Source: Streptantibioticus cattleyicolor NRRL 8057 = DSM 46488 (GTDB lineage: Bacteria > Actinomycetota > Actinomycetes > Streptomycetales > Streptomycetaceae). Taken from it: a stretch of 64,000 nt of DNA. Position numbers and translations under genes: made by a program. Shown in pieces: positions 17,266 to 26,192 of the stretch (its first letter is position 1; every line of letters begins with the position of its first letter). Under the pieces are notes generated by a model. It worked only from the letters and a program-made list of their open reading frames with translations, had not been told where the DNA came from and made no database searches. The DNA lies in the NCBI RefSeq assembly GCF_000240165.1, contig NC_017586.1:2542001-2606000 (forward strand). The letters are read 5' to 3'.

Positions 17266-18615
17266 ATGTCCGGGTCGGTGCGCCGGGCCGGGCGCGCGGT
17301 GGCCCGCGCGGCGGGGCGGGCCGGGGGCGCGGTGCGGGGGGTGATCCGCCGGCTGACCCACGCGCAGGGCGCCGGCGAGTCGGGGCTGGGGCGGCTGATC
17401 GAGATGCACGCGGTCAACCAGGCCGGCGACATGCTGGTCACGGTGGCGCTGGCGAGCACGGTGTTCTTCTCGGTGCCCACCGGTCAGGCGCGTGGCCGGG
17501 TGGCGTTGTACCTGCTGGTGACGATGGCACCGTTCGCGGTGCTGGCGCCGGTGCTCGGCCCGGTGCTGGACCGGGTGCCGCACGGGCGCCGGGTGGCGAT
17601 GGCGGTGTCGATGGTGGCCCGCGCGGTGCTCGCCTGGGCGATGGCCTCGGTGGTCTCCGCCGCCGGGATCGGGCTGTACCCGGCGGCGCTGGGCGTCCTG
17701 GTGGCCGCCAAGGCGATGGGCGTGGTGCGCAGCGCCGCCGTACCGAGGCTGCTGCCCCCGCGGATCTCGCTGGTGCGGGCGAACTCCCGGATCACCCTGT
17801 CGGGGCTGCTCGCCGGGGCGGTGGCCACCCCAACGGGTGCCCTGCTCCACCTCGCCGGGCCGGCCTGGCCGCTGTACGCGGCGTTCGGCGTCTACTCGGC
17901 CGGGGCCTTCCTGTGCCTGTCGCTGCCGCCCCGCGTCGACTCCCCGGCCGGGGAGACGACGGGGGCGGACCCGCCGTCCGGGGCAGGTGTCACCCGGACG
18001 GCCGGGTGGCCTTGGCCGCCCGGAGGACGGCGGGGCGTCGGTCCGCTGGCGGCCGGCGGCGCGGTGCTGCCCGCGCTGCGCGCCAACTGCGCGCTCAAGG
18101 CGCTGACCGGGCTGCTCACCCTCTTCCTCGCCTTCGTGCTGCGGGAGCATCCGCTGGACGGGCTCGGCGCGGCGTTCTCCCTCGGCCTGCTCGCGGTCGC
18201 GGCGGGCGGCGGCAACGCGCTCGGCAACGTCCTCGGCGCGTGGCTGCGCGCCCGTACCCCGGAACGGATCGTCACCGTGGTCCTGGCGTCGGCGCTGGCC
18301 GTCACCGCCCTGGCCGCGGCCGGCTACGGCGCGGTGACGGTCACCCTGGCCGCCACCGTCGCCGGGCTGACGCAGGCGATGGGCAAACTCGCCCTCGACG
18401 CGCTGATCCAACGGGACGTGCCGGAGGCGGTGCGCACCTCCGCGTTCGCCCGTTCCGAGACCGCGCTCCAACTCGCCTGGGTCTTCGGCGGCGCCCTCGG
18501 CATCGTCCTCCCGCTGAACGGCACCGTGGGCCTCGCGGTGGGCGCCGCCCTGGTGGCCCTCGGCGCGGTGGTCTCGCTGCCCGGCCTGCTGACCGCGGGC
18601 CGCCGCGCCGCATGA
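17266..18615 (+). CDS. MFS transporter
   Basis: A 449-residue membrane protein with about 12 transmembrane helices. A basic N-terminal tail (RRAGRAVARAAGRAGG) precedes TM1 near residue 55. The loop between TM2 and TM3, LGPVLDRVPHGRRVAMA, is the MFS signature, and a Pro/Gly-rich loop (about residues 210-255) separates the two halves. ATG 17266 is preceded by GGGAGG at the ideal distance; ATG 17242 would add eight residues. The substrate is unknown. Homologues sit beside the DUF3027 gene and the lipoprotein that follows. A strong hairpin (18691-18725) follows the gene. Confidence 0.85.
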   Translation: MSGSVRRAGRAVARAAGRAGGAVRGVIRRLTHAQGAGESGLGRLIEMHAVNQAGDMLVTVALASTVFFSVPTGQARGRVALYLLVTMAPFAVLAPVLGPVLDRVPHGRRVAMAVSMVARAVLAWAMASVVSAAGIGLYPAALGVLVAAKAMGVVRSAAVPRLLPPRISLVRANSRITLSGLLAGAVATPTGALLHLAGPAWPLYAAFGVYSAGAFLCLSLPPRVDSPAGETTGADPPSGAGVTRTAGWPWPPGGRRGVGPLAAGGAVLPALRANCALKALTGLLTLFLAFVLREHPLDGLGAAFSLGLLAVAAGGGNALGNVLGAWLRARTPERIVTVVLASALAVTALAAAGYGAVTVTLAATVAGLTQAMGKLALDALIQRDVPEAVRTSAFARSETALQLAWVFGGALGIVLPLNGTVGLAVGAALVALGAVVSLPGLLTAGRRAA

Positions 18616-18690
18616 ACCCCGGGGTCGCCCCGGATCACGCGATCGGGCCCGGGCCCGGGCTCCGGACGGCCGCGTGGCGGCCCGGGGCCA

Positions 18691-18725
18691 CGCGCCCGAC
18701 CCGCGGGGCCCGCGGGTCGGGCGCG
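18691..18725 (+). terminator. GC-rich hairpin after the MFS gene
   Basis: CGCGCCCGACCCGC (18691-18704) pairs perfectly with 18712-18725 around a seven-base loop. It lies 75 bases after the MFS stop and just before the lipoprotein promoter. There is no T-run, as is common for Streptomyces terminators. Confidence 0.6.
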
Positions 18726-18779
18726 GCACGCCGCACCCCCGCGCGGCGCGGAGCGGACCGCCCGGTAGCCTTCAGGACC

Positions 18780-19247
18780 ATGACCATTCGCCGCAGTGCC
18801 GCCGCCGTGGGTGCGGTCGCCGTCGGGCTCCTCGCCCTCTCCGCCTGCTCCAAGCCGACCCCGCTGGCGACCGTCACCGCGGGCTCGTCCTCCGTCCAGT
18901 CGGAGGCCGTCTGCTACAACGACGGCAAGCCGCTGTCCCAGAACGACCTGAAGTCGTGCCTGGCCAAGACGCCGTCGGAGACGATCAAGGTCAAGTCGAC
19001 CGACAAGCTGCACGTCGGGGTGGACCCGGCGATCGCCGACAAGGGGTGGGCGCTGCTGACCGGCAGTGTGCAGCGCACCAACGTGCTGACCAGGCAGACG
19101 TACTACAGCCTGCCGGACGCCGGCGCGCTCTTCACCGACAACCAGACCGGGCAGCGCAGCAAGTCGGTCGAGCTGGCCGTGGTCGAGGTCGCCCCGGGCG
19201 GTGGCACCACGGGTCTGTGGAAGGTCAAGCTGGAGCTGACGGACTGA
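18780..19247 (+). CDS. DUF2771 lipoprotein
   Basis: A 155-residue secreted lipoprotein. The signal peptide (residues 1-22) has RR near the start and the lipobox LSAC with Cys23 as the lipidation site. The mature part matches DUF2771 and is predicted to be beta-rich, anchored to the outer face of the membrane. The function is unknown. TAGCCT at 18766-18771 ends eight bases before ATG 18780, suggesting a leaderless transcript. It precedes mqnB by 14 bases and may be co-transcribed with the menaquinone genes. Confidence 0.83.
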   Translation: MTIRRSAAAVGAVAVGLLALSACSKPTPLATVTAGSSSVQSEAVCYNDGKPLSQNDLKSCLAKTPSETIKVKSTDKLHVGVDPAIADKGWALLTGSVQRTNVLTRQTYYSLPDAGALFTDNQTGQRSKSVELAVVEVAPGGGTTGLWKVKLELTD

Positions 19248-19261
19248 CGGGCGGCCCGGGC

Positions 19262-20053
19262 ATGTCATCGGCCTCCGCGTCACCGCCGCCCCCGGCCGGG
19301 CCGCGGCTGCTGGTGGTGACGGCGGTGGACGCCGAACGCGACGCCGCCGCGCGTGGCCTCGCGCCGTCGGGCACGGCCAACGCGGGTACCCAGGTGCCGT
19401 TGGCGGGCGGGCGTTCGCTGCTGCGCATCCCGCTGGGCGACGGCCGGGCGCGGGGCGGCGCCGACGTGCTGGCCGCCGGGGTCGGCCCGGCGGCAGCCGC
19501 CGCGGCCACCGCCACAGCGCTCGCGGTCGCGGCGACCGGGGGCGAGGGGTACCGGCTGGTGGTCTCGGCCGGGATCGGCGGCGGGTTCGCGCCGGACGCC
19601 CCGGTGGGCTCCCTGGTGGTGGCGGACGCGCTGGTCGCCGCCGACCTGGGCGCCGAGACGCCGGACGGCTTCGTGCCCGTCACCGAGCTGGGCTTCGGCA
19701 CCGTACGGCACACGGCGCCGGCCCGGCTGTCGCGGGCGTGGGCGGCGGCCTGCGACGCGGCGTACGGGACGGTGCTCACCGCGTCCACGGTGACCGGCAG
19801 CGCCGACAGCGCCCGGCGGCTGAAGGAACGTCACCCCACCGCGCTGGTCGAGGCGATGGAGGGGTTCGGGGTGGCCGAGGCCGCCGTGGCACACGGGCTG
19901 CCGGTGCTGGAGGTGCGGGCGGTCTCCAACCCGGTGGGCCCCCGCGACCGGGCGGCCTGGCAGATCGGCCGGGCGCTGGCGCGACTGGAGGAGGGCCTGC
20001 GCGCGCTGGTGCCGGTTCTCGAAGCACATCAGGAGGCTGGATTCGATGACTGA
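19262..20053 (+). CDS. mqnB: Futalosine hydrolase
   Basis: A 263-residue member of the nucleoside phosphorylase/MTAN fold. MqnB cleaves futalosine to dehypoxanthine futalosine and hypoxanthine in the futalosine route to menaquinone. GIGGGF near residue 115, EAMEGFGVAEAA near residue 200 (the purine- and ribose-binding Glu/Met segment) and RAVSNPVGPRD near residue 220 are characteristic. It overlaps mqnD by eight bases, so translation is coupled. An Ala/Pro-rich N-terminal tail of about 12 residues precedes the first beta strand. Confidence 0.93.
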   Translation: MSSASASPPPPAGPRLLVVTAVDAERDAAARGLAPSGTANAGTQVPLAGGRSLLRIPLGDGRARGGADVLAAGVGPAAAAAATATALAVAATGGEGYRLVVSAGIGGGFAPDAPVGSLVVADALVAADLGAETPDGFVPVTELGFGTVRHTAPARLSRAWAAACDAAYGTVLTASTVTGSADSARRLKERHPTALVEAMEGFGVAEAAVAHGLPVLEVRAVSNPVGPRDRAAWQIGRALARLEEGLRALVPVLEAHQEAGFDD

Positions 20054-20930
20054 GGCCACCGGCCCGGCGGCCGGCGCCGACGACCCGCTGCGGATCGCCT
20101 ACTCGCCCTGTCCCAACGACACGTTCGTCTTCCACGCCTGGGCGCACGGGCTGCTGCCGGGGGCGCCGGCGCTCGATGTGACCTTCGCCGACATCGACAT
20201 CACCAACGGCATGGCCGAACGCGGTGAGTTCGACGTCCTCAAGGTCTCCTACGCGGTGCTGCCGTGGGTGCTGGACAAGTACGCGCTGCTGCCGTGCGGC
20301 GGCGCGCTGGGCCGTGGCTGCGGGCCGCTGGTGCTCACCCGCGACGGCGGTACGGCGGCCGGGCTGGCCGGCCGTACGGTGGCGGTGCCCAGTGAACGGT
20401 CCACCGCCTACCTGCTGTTCCGTCTGTGGGCGGCCACCGAGGTACCCGGCGGGGTCGGGCACATCGAGGTGCTGCCGTTCCACGAGATCATGCCGGCCGT
20501 GCGGGACGGGCGGGTGGACGCCGGACTCGTCATCCACGAGGCCCGGTTCACGTACCAGAACTACGGGCTGACCGGCCTCGCCGACATGGGCGAGCACTGG
20601 GAGGCCACCACCGGGCTGCCGATCCCGCTCGGCGCGATCATCGCCCGGCGGTCGCTGGGCGAGGACACGTTGCGCACCCTCGCCGACGCCGCCCGCGCCT
20701 CGGTACGGGCCGCCTGGGACGACCCGGTCGCCTCCCGGGGGTACGTGCTGGAGCACGCGCAGGAGATGGACGAGGCGGTGGCCGACCAGCACATCGGGCT
20801 GTACGTCAACGAGTTCACCGAGGACCTGGGCGAGGACGGCTACGCGGCGGTACGCGGGCTACTGACCCGCGCGGCGGCCGAGGGGCTGGTGCCGCCCCTC
20901 GGCCCGGACGCGCTGCGCTTCCCCGGGTAG
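20046..20930 (+). CDS. mqnD: 1,4-dihydroxy-6-naphthoate synthase
   Basis: A 294-residue enzyme with a periplasmic-binding-protein-like fold. MqnD converts cyclic dehypoxanthine futalosine to 1,4-dihydroxy-6-naphthoate in menaquinone biosynthesis. The N-terminus IAYSPCPNDTFVFHAW is the family signature, and the catalytic His is expected in the VIHEARFTYQNYG segment (about residue 162). The start overlaps the mqnB stop. The other genes of the pathway (mqnA, mqnC, mqnE) are not in this window. Confidence 0.95.
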   Translation: MTEATGPAAGADDPLRIAYSPCPNDTFVFHAWAHGLLPGAPALDVTFADIDITNGMAERGEFDVLKVSYAVLPWVLDKYALLPCGGALGRGCGPLVLTRDGGTAAGLAGRTVAVPSERSTAYLLFRLWAATEVPGGVGHIEVLPFHEIMPAVRDGRVDAGLVIHEARFTYQNYGLTGLADMGEHWEATTGLPIPLGAIIARRSLGEDTLRTLADAARASVRAAWDDPVASRGYVLEHAQEMDEAVADQHIGLYVNEFTEDLGEDGYAAVRGLLTRAAAEGLVPPLGPDALRFPG

Positions 20931-20971
20931 TGGTCACCGTGCCGGAGCCGGGCGGCGCGCCGTCCTCCCCG

Positions 20972-21355
20972 TCAGACGTCGAGCTGGTCGGCGACGGCGC
21001 GCAGCACGCCGGCGATCTTGCGGCCGTGGGCCTTCTCCGGGTACCGGCCGCGTTGCAGGGAGCGGGCCACGTCCTCCAGCAGCGTGGTCACGTCCTGCAC
21101 GATCGGCAGCAGTTCGTCGGGCTTGCGGCGCTGGGCCGCGGCCACCGACGGGGTCGGATCCAGCACGGTGACGGAGAGCGCCTGATCGCCGCGCTGGCCG
21201 GCGACGACACCGAACTCGACCCGCTGGCCGGGCTTGAGGGAATCCATCCCGGCGGGGAGAACGGACGAGTGCACGAAGACGTCACCGCCGTCGTCGCGGG
21301 AGAGGAAGCCGAAGCCCTTCTCGCTGTTGAACCACTTGACCTTGCCGGTTGGCAC
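20972..21355 (-). CDS. Cold-shock domain protein with C-terminal extension
   Basis: A 127-residue protein. Residues 1-65 are a cold-shock domain with both RNA-binding motifs (KGFGFL and VFVHSS). The other 60 residues form a tail predicted to be helical (LLPIVQDVTTLLEDVARSLQRGRYPEK), which ordinary 67-residue Csp proteins lack. It should bind single-stranded nucleic acid and act as an RNA chaperone; the tail may mediate oligomerisation. GTG 21355 gives MPTGKVKWF; GAGG is upstream. It converges on mqnD and keeps this position in related Streptomyces as far as I recall. Confidence 0.88.
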   Translation of the reverse strand: MPTGKVKWFNSEKGFGFLSRDDGGDVFVHSSVLPAGMDSLKPGQRVEFGVVAGQRGDQALSVTVLDPTPSVAAAQRRKPDELLPIVQDVTTLLEDVARSLQRGRYPEKAHGRKIAGVLRAVADQLDV

Positions 21356-21562
21356 GTCCGACCTCGTCCTCGTCACTAAGAAAATCCGTGAGCACCGCTG
21401 GCCACGTACCGGAGCCGCTCCGGCACGCACCGGAATCGCTCCGGACAGCAGCGCAGCGGGCCCCCTGAAGACCCGCCTGTCACCAGGCTAATGGTCCGGG
21501 CGGCGGTGACAAGACGCCCAGGCCGATCCGGCAACCCCTCCCCAGCGGCCTACCCTGGTGCG

Positions 21563-21808
21563 GTGAGCAATGAAACCCGCAGGCCCGGCGACCTGCTCGT
21601 GAGGACCGGGGCCATCGTCTTCATCATCGGCGCCGTGGCCACTGCCGTGACCATCACCCCGCTGTTCATCGGCGGTCATCCGCTGCCGACCGCCGCCTAT
21701 CTCGTCTCGATGCTGATGGGCGTCGGGATGGCGCTGGCCCTCGTCGGGCTGTTGCGGGCGGCGTTGGCGCAGCGCCGGGCGACCCGGGAGGCCGCCGCGG
21801 CGCGGTAG
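21563..21808 (+). CDS. Small two-helix membrane protein
   Basis: An 81-residue protein with two hydrophobic helices (about residues 14-34 and 44-66) and a basic, Ala-rich C-terminus. It begins MSNETRRPGDLLVRTG. No family name is known to me, but similar small proteins are conserved in Streptomyces. TACCCT at 21551-21556 lies six bases before the GTG, matching a leaderless promoter. It converges on the HAD hydrolase gene and is probably monocistronic. Confidence 0.7.
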   Translation: MSNETRRPGDLLVRTGAIVFIIGAVATAVTITPLFIGGHPLPTAAYLVSMLMGVGMALALVGLLRAALAQRRATREAAAAR

Positions 21809-21822
21809 CCGGCCGGCCCCGG

Positions 21823-22458
21823 TCAGGCCGCGCCGGCCTCGACGTACCCGGCGAGCCAGGCCGGGAACTCGGTGAGGTCGGCGAGGATCACGTCGGCGCC
21901 GGCGGCGCGCAGTTCCGCCGCGTCGCACGGCCCGGTGGCGACGGCGACGGAGAGCGCGCCGGCGGTCCGGGCGCCGCGGACGTCGCCGACGTGGTCGCCC
22001 ACGTAGACGGCGGCGCCGTGCGCGCGCAGCGCCTCCCCCTTGGCCTCGGCCCACAGCCGCCCGATCAGGGCGTCGGGGCGGATGCCGAGGTGGTCGAGGT
22101 GGAGCTGCGCGTTGGGCTGGTGCTTGGCGGTGACCACCACGGTCCGCCCGCCGGCCTGCCGTACCGCCGCGATGGCCTCGGCGGCGCCCGGCATGGCCGG
22201 GGTCGACTCGATGGCGTGCGTCACGTACAACTCCCGGTACCGGTCGGCCACCGCCGGGATCTCCTCGGGCGGGAACCAGTTGGCCAACTCGTCGTCGAGC
22301 GGCGGCCCGAGCCGGGTGACCGCGAGCGCCGCGTCGATGTACGTCCCCGTCAGCCGCGACAGCTCCTCGTAGGTGGCCTTGATGCCCGGCCGGCTGTCGA
22401 TCAGGGTCATGTCCAGGTCGAATCCGACCGTCAGAGGGTGCGTGGCCATGGCAGCCAT
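21823..22458 (-). CDS. HAD-family phosphatase
   Basis: A 211-residue haloacid dehalogenase-type phosphatase. Motif I is GFDLDMTLIDSRPG near residues 12-25, with the nucleophilic Asp; motif II is VVTAKHQ near residue 115; motif IV is YVGDHVGDV near residue 158. The cap region resembles phosphoglycolate and pyrophosphate phosphatases, but the substrate is unclear. Two ATG codons (22458 and 22449) are possible; GGGAGA is spaced better for 22458. The following gene on the same strand lies upstream by 70 bases. Confidence 0.85.
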   Translation of the reverse strand: MAAMATHPLTVGFDLDMTLIDSRPGIKATYEELSRLTGTYIDAALAVTRLGPPLDDELANWFPPEEIPAVADRYRELYVTHAIESTPAMPGAAEAIAAVRQAGGRTVVVTAKHQPNAQLHLDHLGIRPDALIGRLWAEAKGEALRAHGAAVYVGDHVGDVRGARTAGALSVAVATGPCDAAELRAAGADVILADLTEFPAWLAGYVEAGAA

Positions 22459-22528
22459 TGTGTCTCCCGCCCGCGCCGGGCCGGCCCCGGCCCGGGCCCC
22501 GGGGAGGCGTGCGCCACACCGGCCGGGG

Positions 22529-23488
22529 TCAGGTCGCGCGGCGGGAGCTTCGGGCGCTGCGCCACAGGAGGAAGGCGGCGGTGGCGAGGGCGGCGATCCG
22601 GATCACCACGGGCAAGTCGCCGGTGATCACGGGGGCGAGGCCGCCGTGCGGGATGGGGGCGCCCCAGCGGCCGGTGACGCGTCCCCAGAGCCAGACGCCG
22701 GTGCCGAGGGCGACGAGGCCGGGGACGCCGAGGGCGGCGAACTTGGCCTCGATACGGGTCAGGCCGCGCGTGGTGTAGGCGAGGAGCCAGCCGATGGCCA
22801 GGGCGAACCAGTTGCCGGTCACGGTGCCGGCCACGAGGGCGAGGGCGGCGAGGAGTTCGAGCGGGCCGACGGGCAGGCCGCGGCGGCGGGCGGCGGGGAC
22901 ACCGGAGGGCTCCGCGGCCCGCCGCGGCCACCAGCGGCGACGCGCCCTGCCCGGCGCCTCGGCGGCCTCCTCGGTCCGCTCCACGCCCTCGCCGGGACGG
23001 TCCCGGGTCCGCCCGGCGCCGTCGTCCTCGTCGTCGTCCTCGATCCCGGGGAGCAGGCCGCCGGTCCAACCGGCCAGGATCTCGTTGGTGCGGGCGCCGG
23101 AGGCCACCGGGTCCAGCGGCGGCGGCCCCTGCCACCACGCGTCGCCGGCCGCCTCCGCCGTCGAGGGCGTCGGAGGCTTCGGAGGCGTCGGAGGCTTCGT
23201 GGCTGCCGGAGGCGCCGTGGGCACCGAGGGCATCGGGGGCGGCTCCGGCGCGGGGCGTTCCCGGGGGCGTTCGGCCGCCGCTGCCGCCACCACCTCGTCC
23301 GGGCTGCCGAGGCGGTCGAGGACGCGGCGGACGGTGGAGGGGCTGTCGGCGGCGCCCCGGTCGCGTTCGATGTCCTGGCGCAGCCGGGCGACGAGTTCGG
23401 CCCGGGCGCGGGCGGGCAGCGCGGTCTGCGCCAGGTCGCCGACCCGGCTCAGGTAGTCGAAGACCAGCCGGTCGCTGTCGTTGCCCAT
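22529..23488 (-). CDS. HAAS-like membrane protein with proline-rich linker
   Basis: A 319-residue protein. The N-terminal 75 residues (VFDYLSRVGDLAQTALPARARAE then VRRVLDRLGSPDEVVAAA) are helical and resemble the HAAS signalling domain that often recruits PadR-type regulators. A long Pro/Ala/acid-rich linker follows (about 80-195), then four predicted transmembrane helices (about 205-310). The function is unknown. It is monocistronic and divergent from the helicase-associated gene. Confidence 0.72.
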   Translation of the reverse strand: MGNDSDRLVFDYLSRVGDLAQTALPARARAELVARLRQDIERDRGAADSPSTVRRVLDRLGSPDEVVAAAAAERPRERPAPEPPPMPSVPTAPPAATKPPTPPKPPTPSTAEAAGDAWWQGPPPLDPVASGARTNEILAGWTGGLLPGIEDDDEDDGAGRTRDRPGEGVERTEEAAEAPGRARRRWWPRRAAEPSGVPAARRRGLPVGPLELLAALALVAGTVTGNWFALAIGWLLAYTTRGLTRIEAKFAALGVPGLVALGTGVWLWGRVTGRWGAPIPHGGLAPVITGDLPVVIRIAALATAAFLLWRSARSSRRAT

Positions 23489-23642
23489 CCGCGCACCACC
23501 ATCAGTGAACCCGCCGTCCGTCTGAACCCGGCCCGGCCGCCGCCGTGTTGACCGTACCCCCCCGGCGCGCGGAGCGGCGAGCGCGCGGGCCCGGCGTCAC
23601 GGGGCGGGCGGGATCGCGACCACAGGGCCTAGTGTGGGACGG

Positions 23643-26186
23643 ATGACCACCCAGCGGAACCGGGAGGCGTTCGTGGGCAACGGCAACGGATCGACGGCCG
23701 CCACCGGTGGCGGCCCGGCGCCGCGTACCCTCGCCGAGGACCTGCGCGGGCGCGACGACGAGGCGCTGGCCGCGCTGTTGCGGGCCCGGCCCGACCTGGT
23801 CACCCCGGTGCCGGGCGACATGACGCAGTTGGCCACCCGGGCCGGTACCCGGGCCTCGGTGGTGCGCGCCCTGGAACACCTCGACCGTTTCGCCCAGCAG
23901 ACCGCCGAGGCGCTGGCGGTCGCCCCCGACCCGTGCCCGTACGGCACGTTGCTGACGCTGATGGCGGGCGAGGAGGGCGATCCGGCGGTGGCCGAGGCGT
24001 TGCCGGCGGCGGTGGCCCAGTTGCGGGGGCGGGCGCTGGTGTGGGGCGGCGACGACCGGTTGCGGCTGGTGCGGGCGGCCCACGACGTGCTGGCGCCGGG
24101 CCCGGGGGCGGTGTCGCCGACCGGGCTGGGCCCGACGGTCGCGGAGGCCACCGCGGGGATGTCGCCGGGCCGGCTCCAGCAGTTGCTGGCCGACGCCGGG
24201 CTGCCGGCGACGCACGACCCGGTGAGCGCGGTCGCCGCCCTCACCGCGCTCTTCGCGGACCCGGCGGGGCTCGCGGCGCTGCTCGCCGGGGCGCCGGAGG
24301 GCACCGAGGCGGTGCTGGAGAAGCTGGTGTGGGGGCCGCCGTACGGGGAGGTGGCGCAGGCGGCGGAAGCGGTGCGGGCGGCCGACGCCCGGACGCCGGT
24401 GCAGTGGCTGCTCGCCCGTGGCCTGCTGCTGCCCGCGGGCGGCCACACCGTGGTGCTCCCCCGCGAGGTGGCGCTGCGGCTGCGCGGCGGACGGGCGCAC
24501 CGTACGCCGGAGCCGGTGCCACCGGCCGTGGCGGCGGTGGCCACGCACGGCGAGGCGGGGGTGGACGCGGCGGCGGCAGGAGCGGCGTTCACCGCGGTGC
24601 GGGTCGTCGAGGAGCTGCTGGCCGGCTGGGAGACCGGCGGGCCGCAGGTGCTGCGGGCGGGGGGCCTGAGCGTGCGCGACCTGAAGCGGACCGCCGCCGC
24701 GCTGGAGACCGGTGAACGCGCCGCCGCCTTCTGGCTGGAGACCGCGTACGCCGCCGGGCTGCTCGCCTCCGACGGCGAGGTGGACGAGGCGTACGCGCCC
24801 ACCCCCCGGTACGACGAGTGGCTGCGGCTGCCCACCGCCGAACGCTGGGCGGAGCTGGCCACCGCGTGGCTGGCGGCGACCCGTACCCCGGGGCTGGTCG
24901 GCGGGCGGGACGCCAAGGGGCGCACGCTGGCCGCGCTCGGCCCGGACCTGGACCGTACGGCGGCGCCGGAGGTACGGCGGCGGACGCTGGAGCTGCTGGC
25001 CGGGCTGCCGGCGGGCGGGGTGCCGGATGCGGCGGCCGTGCGGGCGCGGCTGGACTGGGAACGTCCGCCGGCCGCGCCGCGTACCGGCCAGTCCCGGGCG
25101 CGCGGGGCCGCCGGGGAGGCGGCGGCGCCGTCGGCCCGGGCCCGGCTGGCGGAGTGGACGCTGGAGGAGGCCGAATGGCTCGGGGTCACCGGGCGCGGCG
25201 CGCTCGCCGGGCACGGGCGGGCGCTGCTCGGCCCGGCGGCGGTCGCGGAGGCGGCGGGCCGGCTCGCCCCGCTGCTGCCGGAACCGCTGGACCACGTGCT
25301 GCTCCAGGCCGACCTGACGGCGGTGGCGCCCGGTCCGCTGCGCCGTCCGCTGGCGGAGGTGCTGGGGGTGCTGGCGGACGTGGAGTCCAAGGGCGGTGCG
25401 ACGGTGTACCGGTTCACCCCGGGGTCGGTGCGGCGGGCGCTGGACGCCGGGCACACCGCGGCCGATCTGCACGCGTTCCTGACGGCGCACTCGCGGACCC
25501 CGGTGCCCCAGCCGCTGGCGTACCTGCTGGACGACGTGGCGCGGCGGCACGGCCGGCTGCGGGTGGGCGCGGCGTCGTCGTACGTACGCTGCGACGACGA
25601 CGCGCTCCTGGCCGAGCTGCTGGCCGACCGGCGGACGGCGGGGCTGGGGCTGCGCCGGCTGGCGCCGACCGTGCTGGCCGCCGAGTGCGCCCCGGACACG
25701 CTGCTGGAACGGCTGCGATCGATGGGGCTGGCCCCAGCCGCGGAGTCGGCCACCGGGGACGTGCTGGTGACCCGGCCGGACGCCCGGCGCACCCCGCCGC
25801 GCGCCGCCCCGGTGCCGGTGCCGGAGGGGCCGCCGGTGCCGGACCGTACGCTGCTGGGCGCCGCCGTCAAGGCGATCCGGGCCGGCGACCGGGCGGCCAC
25901 CGCGCCCCGCAAGCCCGCCGACACCCCGCCCCACCGCGCCTCCGGCCCGCCCCGCACCACCTCCGCGGAGACCCTCGCCACCGTCCAGGCCGCCGTCCTG
26001 ACCGGCGAACCCCTGTGGATCGGCTACGTCAACGCCGACGGCGCCGCCAGCCAACGCGTCATCGAACCCGTCCGCGTCGAGGGCGGCTTCGTCACCGCCT
26101 ACGACCACACCTCCGACGAGGTCCGCACCTACGCCCTGCACCGCATCACGGGCGTGGCGGAACTGGCGGAGGAGGGCGCGGGGTAG
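23643..26186 (+). CDS. Helicase-associated domain protein (partner of XPB)
   Basis: A 847-residue Ala/Leu-rich protein of the family annotated as helicase-associated domain (Helicase_C_3) protein. The central and C-terminal regions (for example LLQADLTAVAPGPLRRPLAEVL and GGATVYRFTPGSVRRALDAG) match that domain. The last 60 residues (WIGYVNADGAASQRVIEPVRVEGGFVTAYDH) look like a WYL-type beta domain. It has no Walker motifs and is not itself a helicase. It belongs to the same conserved locus as the XPB helicase 700 bases downstream. TAGTGT at 23630-23635, seven bases before ATG 23643, indicates a leaderless transcript. Confidence 0.83.
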   Translation: MTTQRNREAFVGNGNGSTAATGGGPAPRTLAEDLRGRDDEALAALLRARPDLVTPVPGDMTQLATRAGTRASVVRALEHLDRFAQQTAEALAVAPDPCPYGTLLTLMAGEEGDPAVAEALPAAVAQLRGRALVWGGDDRLRLVRAAHDVLAPGPGAVSPTGLGPTVAEATAGMSPGRLQQLLADAGLPATHDPVSAVAALTALFADPAGLAALLAGAPEGTEAVLEKLVWGPPYGEVAQAAEAVRAADARTPVQWLLARGLLLPAGGHTVVLPREVALRLRGGRAHRTPEPVPPAVAAVATHGEAGVDAAAAGAAFTAVRVVEELLAGWETGGPQVLRAGGLSVRDLKRTAAALETGERAAAFWLETAYAAGLLASDGEVDEAYAPTPRYDEWLRLPTAERWAELATAWLAATRTPGLVGGRDAKGRTLAALGPDLDRTAAPEVRRRTLELLAGLPAGGVPDAAAVRARLDWERPPAAPRTGQSRARGAAGEAAAPSARARLAEWTLEEAEWLGVTGRGALAGHGRALLGPAAVAEAAGRLAPLLPEPLDHVLLQADLTAVAPGPLRRPLAEVLGVLADVESKGGATVYRFTPGSVRRALDAGHTAADLHAFLTAHSRTPVPQPLAYLLDDVARRHGRLRVGAASSYVRCDDDALLAELLADRRTAGLGLRRLAPTVLAAECAPDTLLERLRSMGLAPAAESATGDVLVTRPDARRTPPRAAPVPVPEGPPVPDRTLLGAAVKAIRAGDRAATAPRKPADTPPHRASGPPRTTSAETLATVQAAVLTGEPLWIGYVNADGAASQRVIEPVRVEGGFVTAYDHTSDEVRTYALHRITGVAELAEEGAG

Positions 26187-26192
26187 CCGCGT

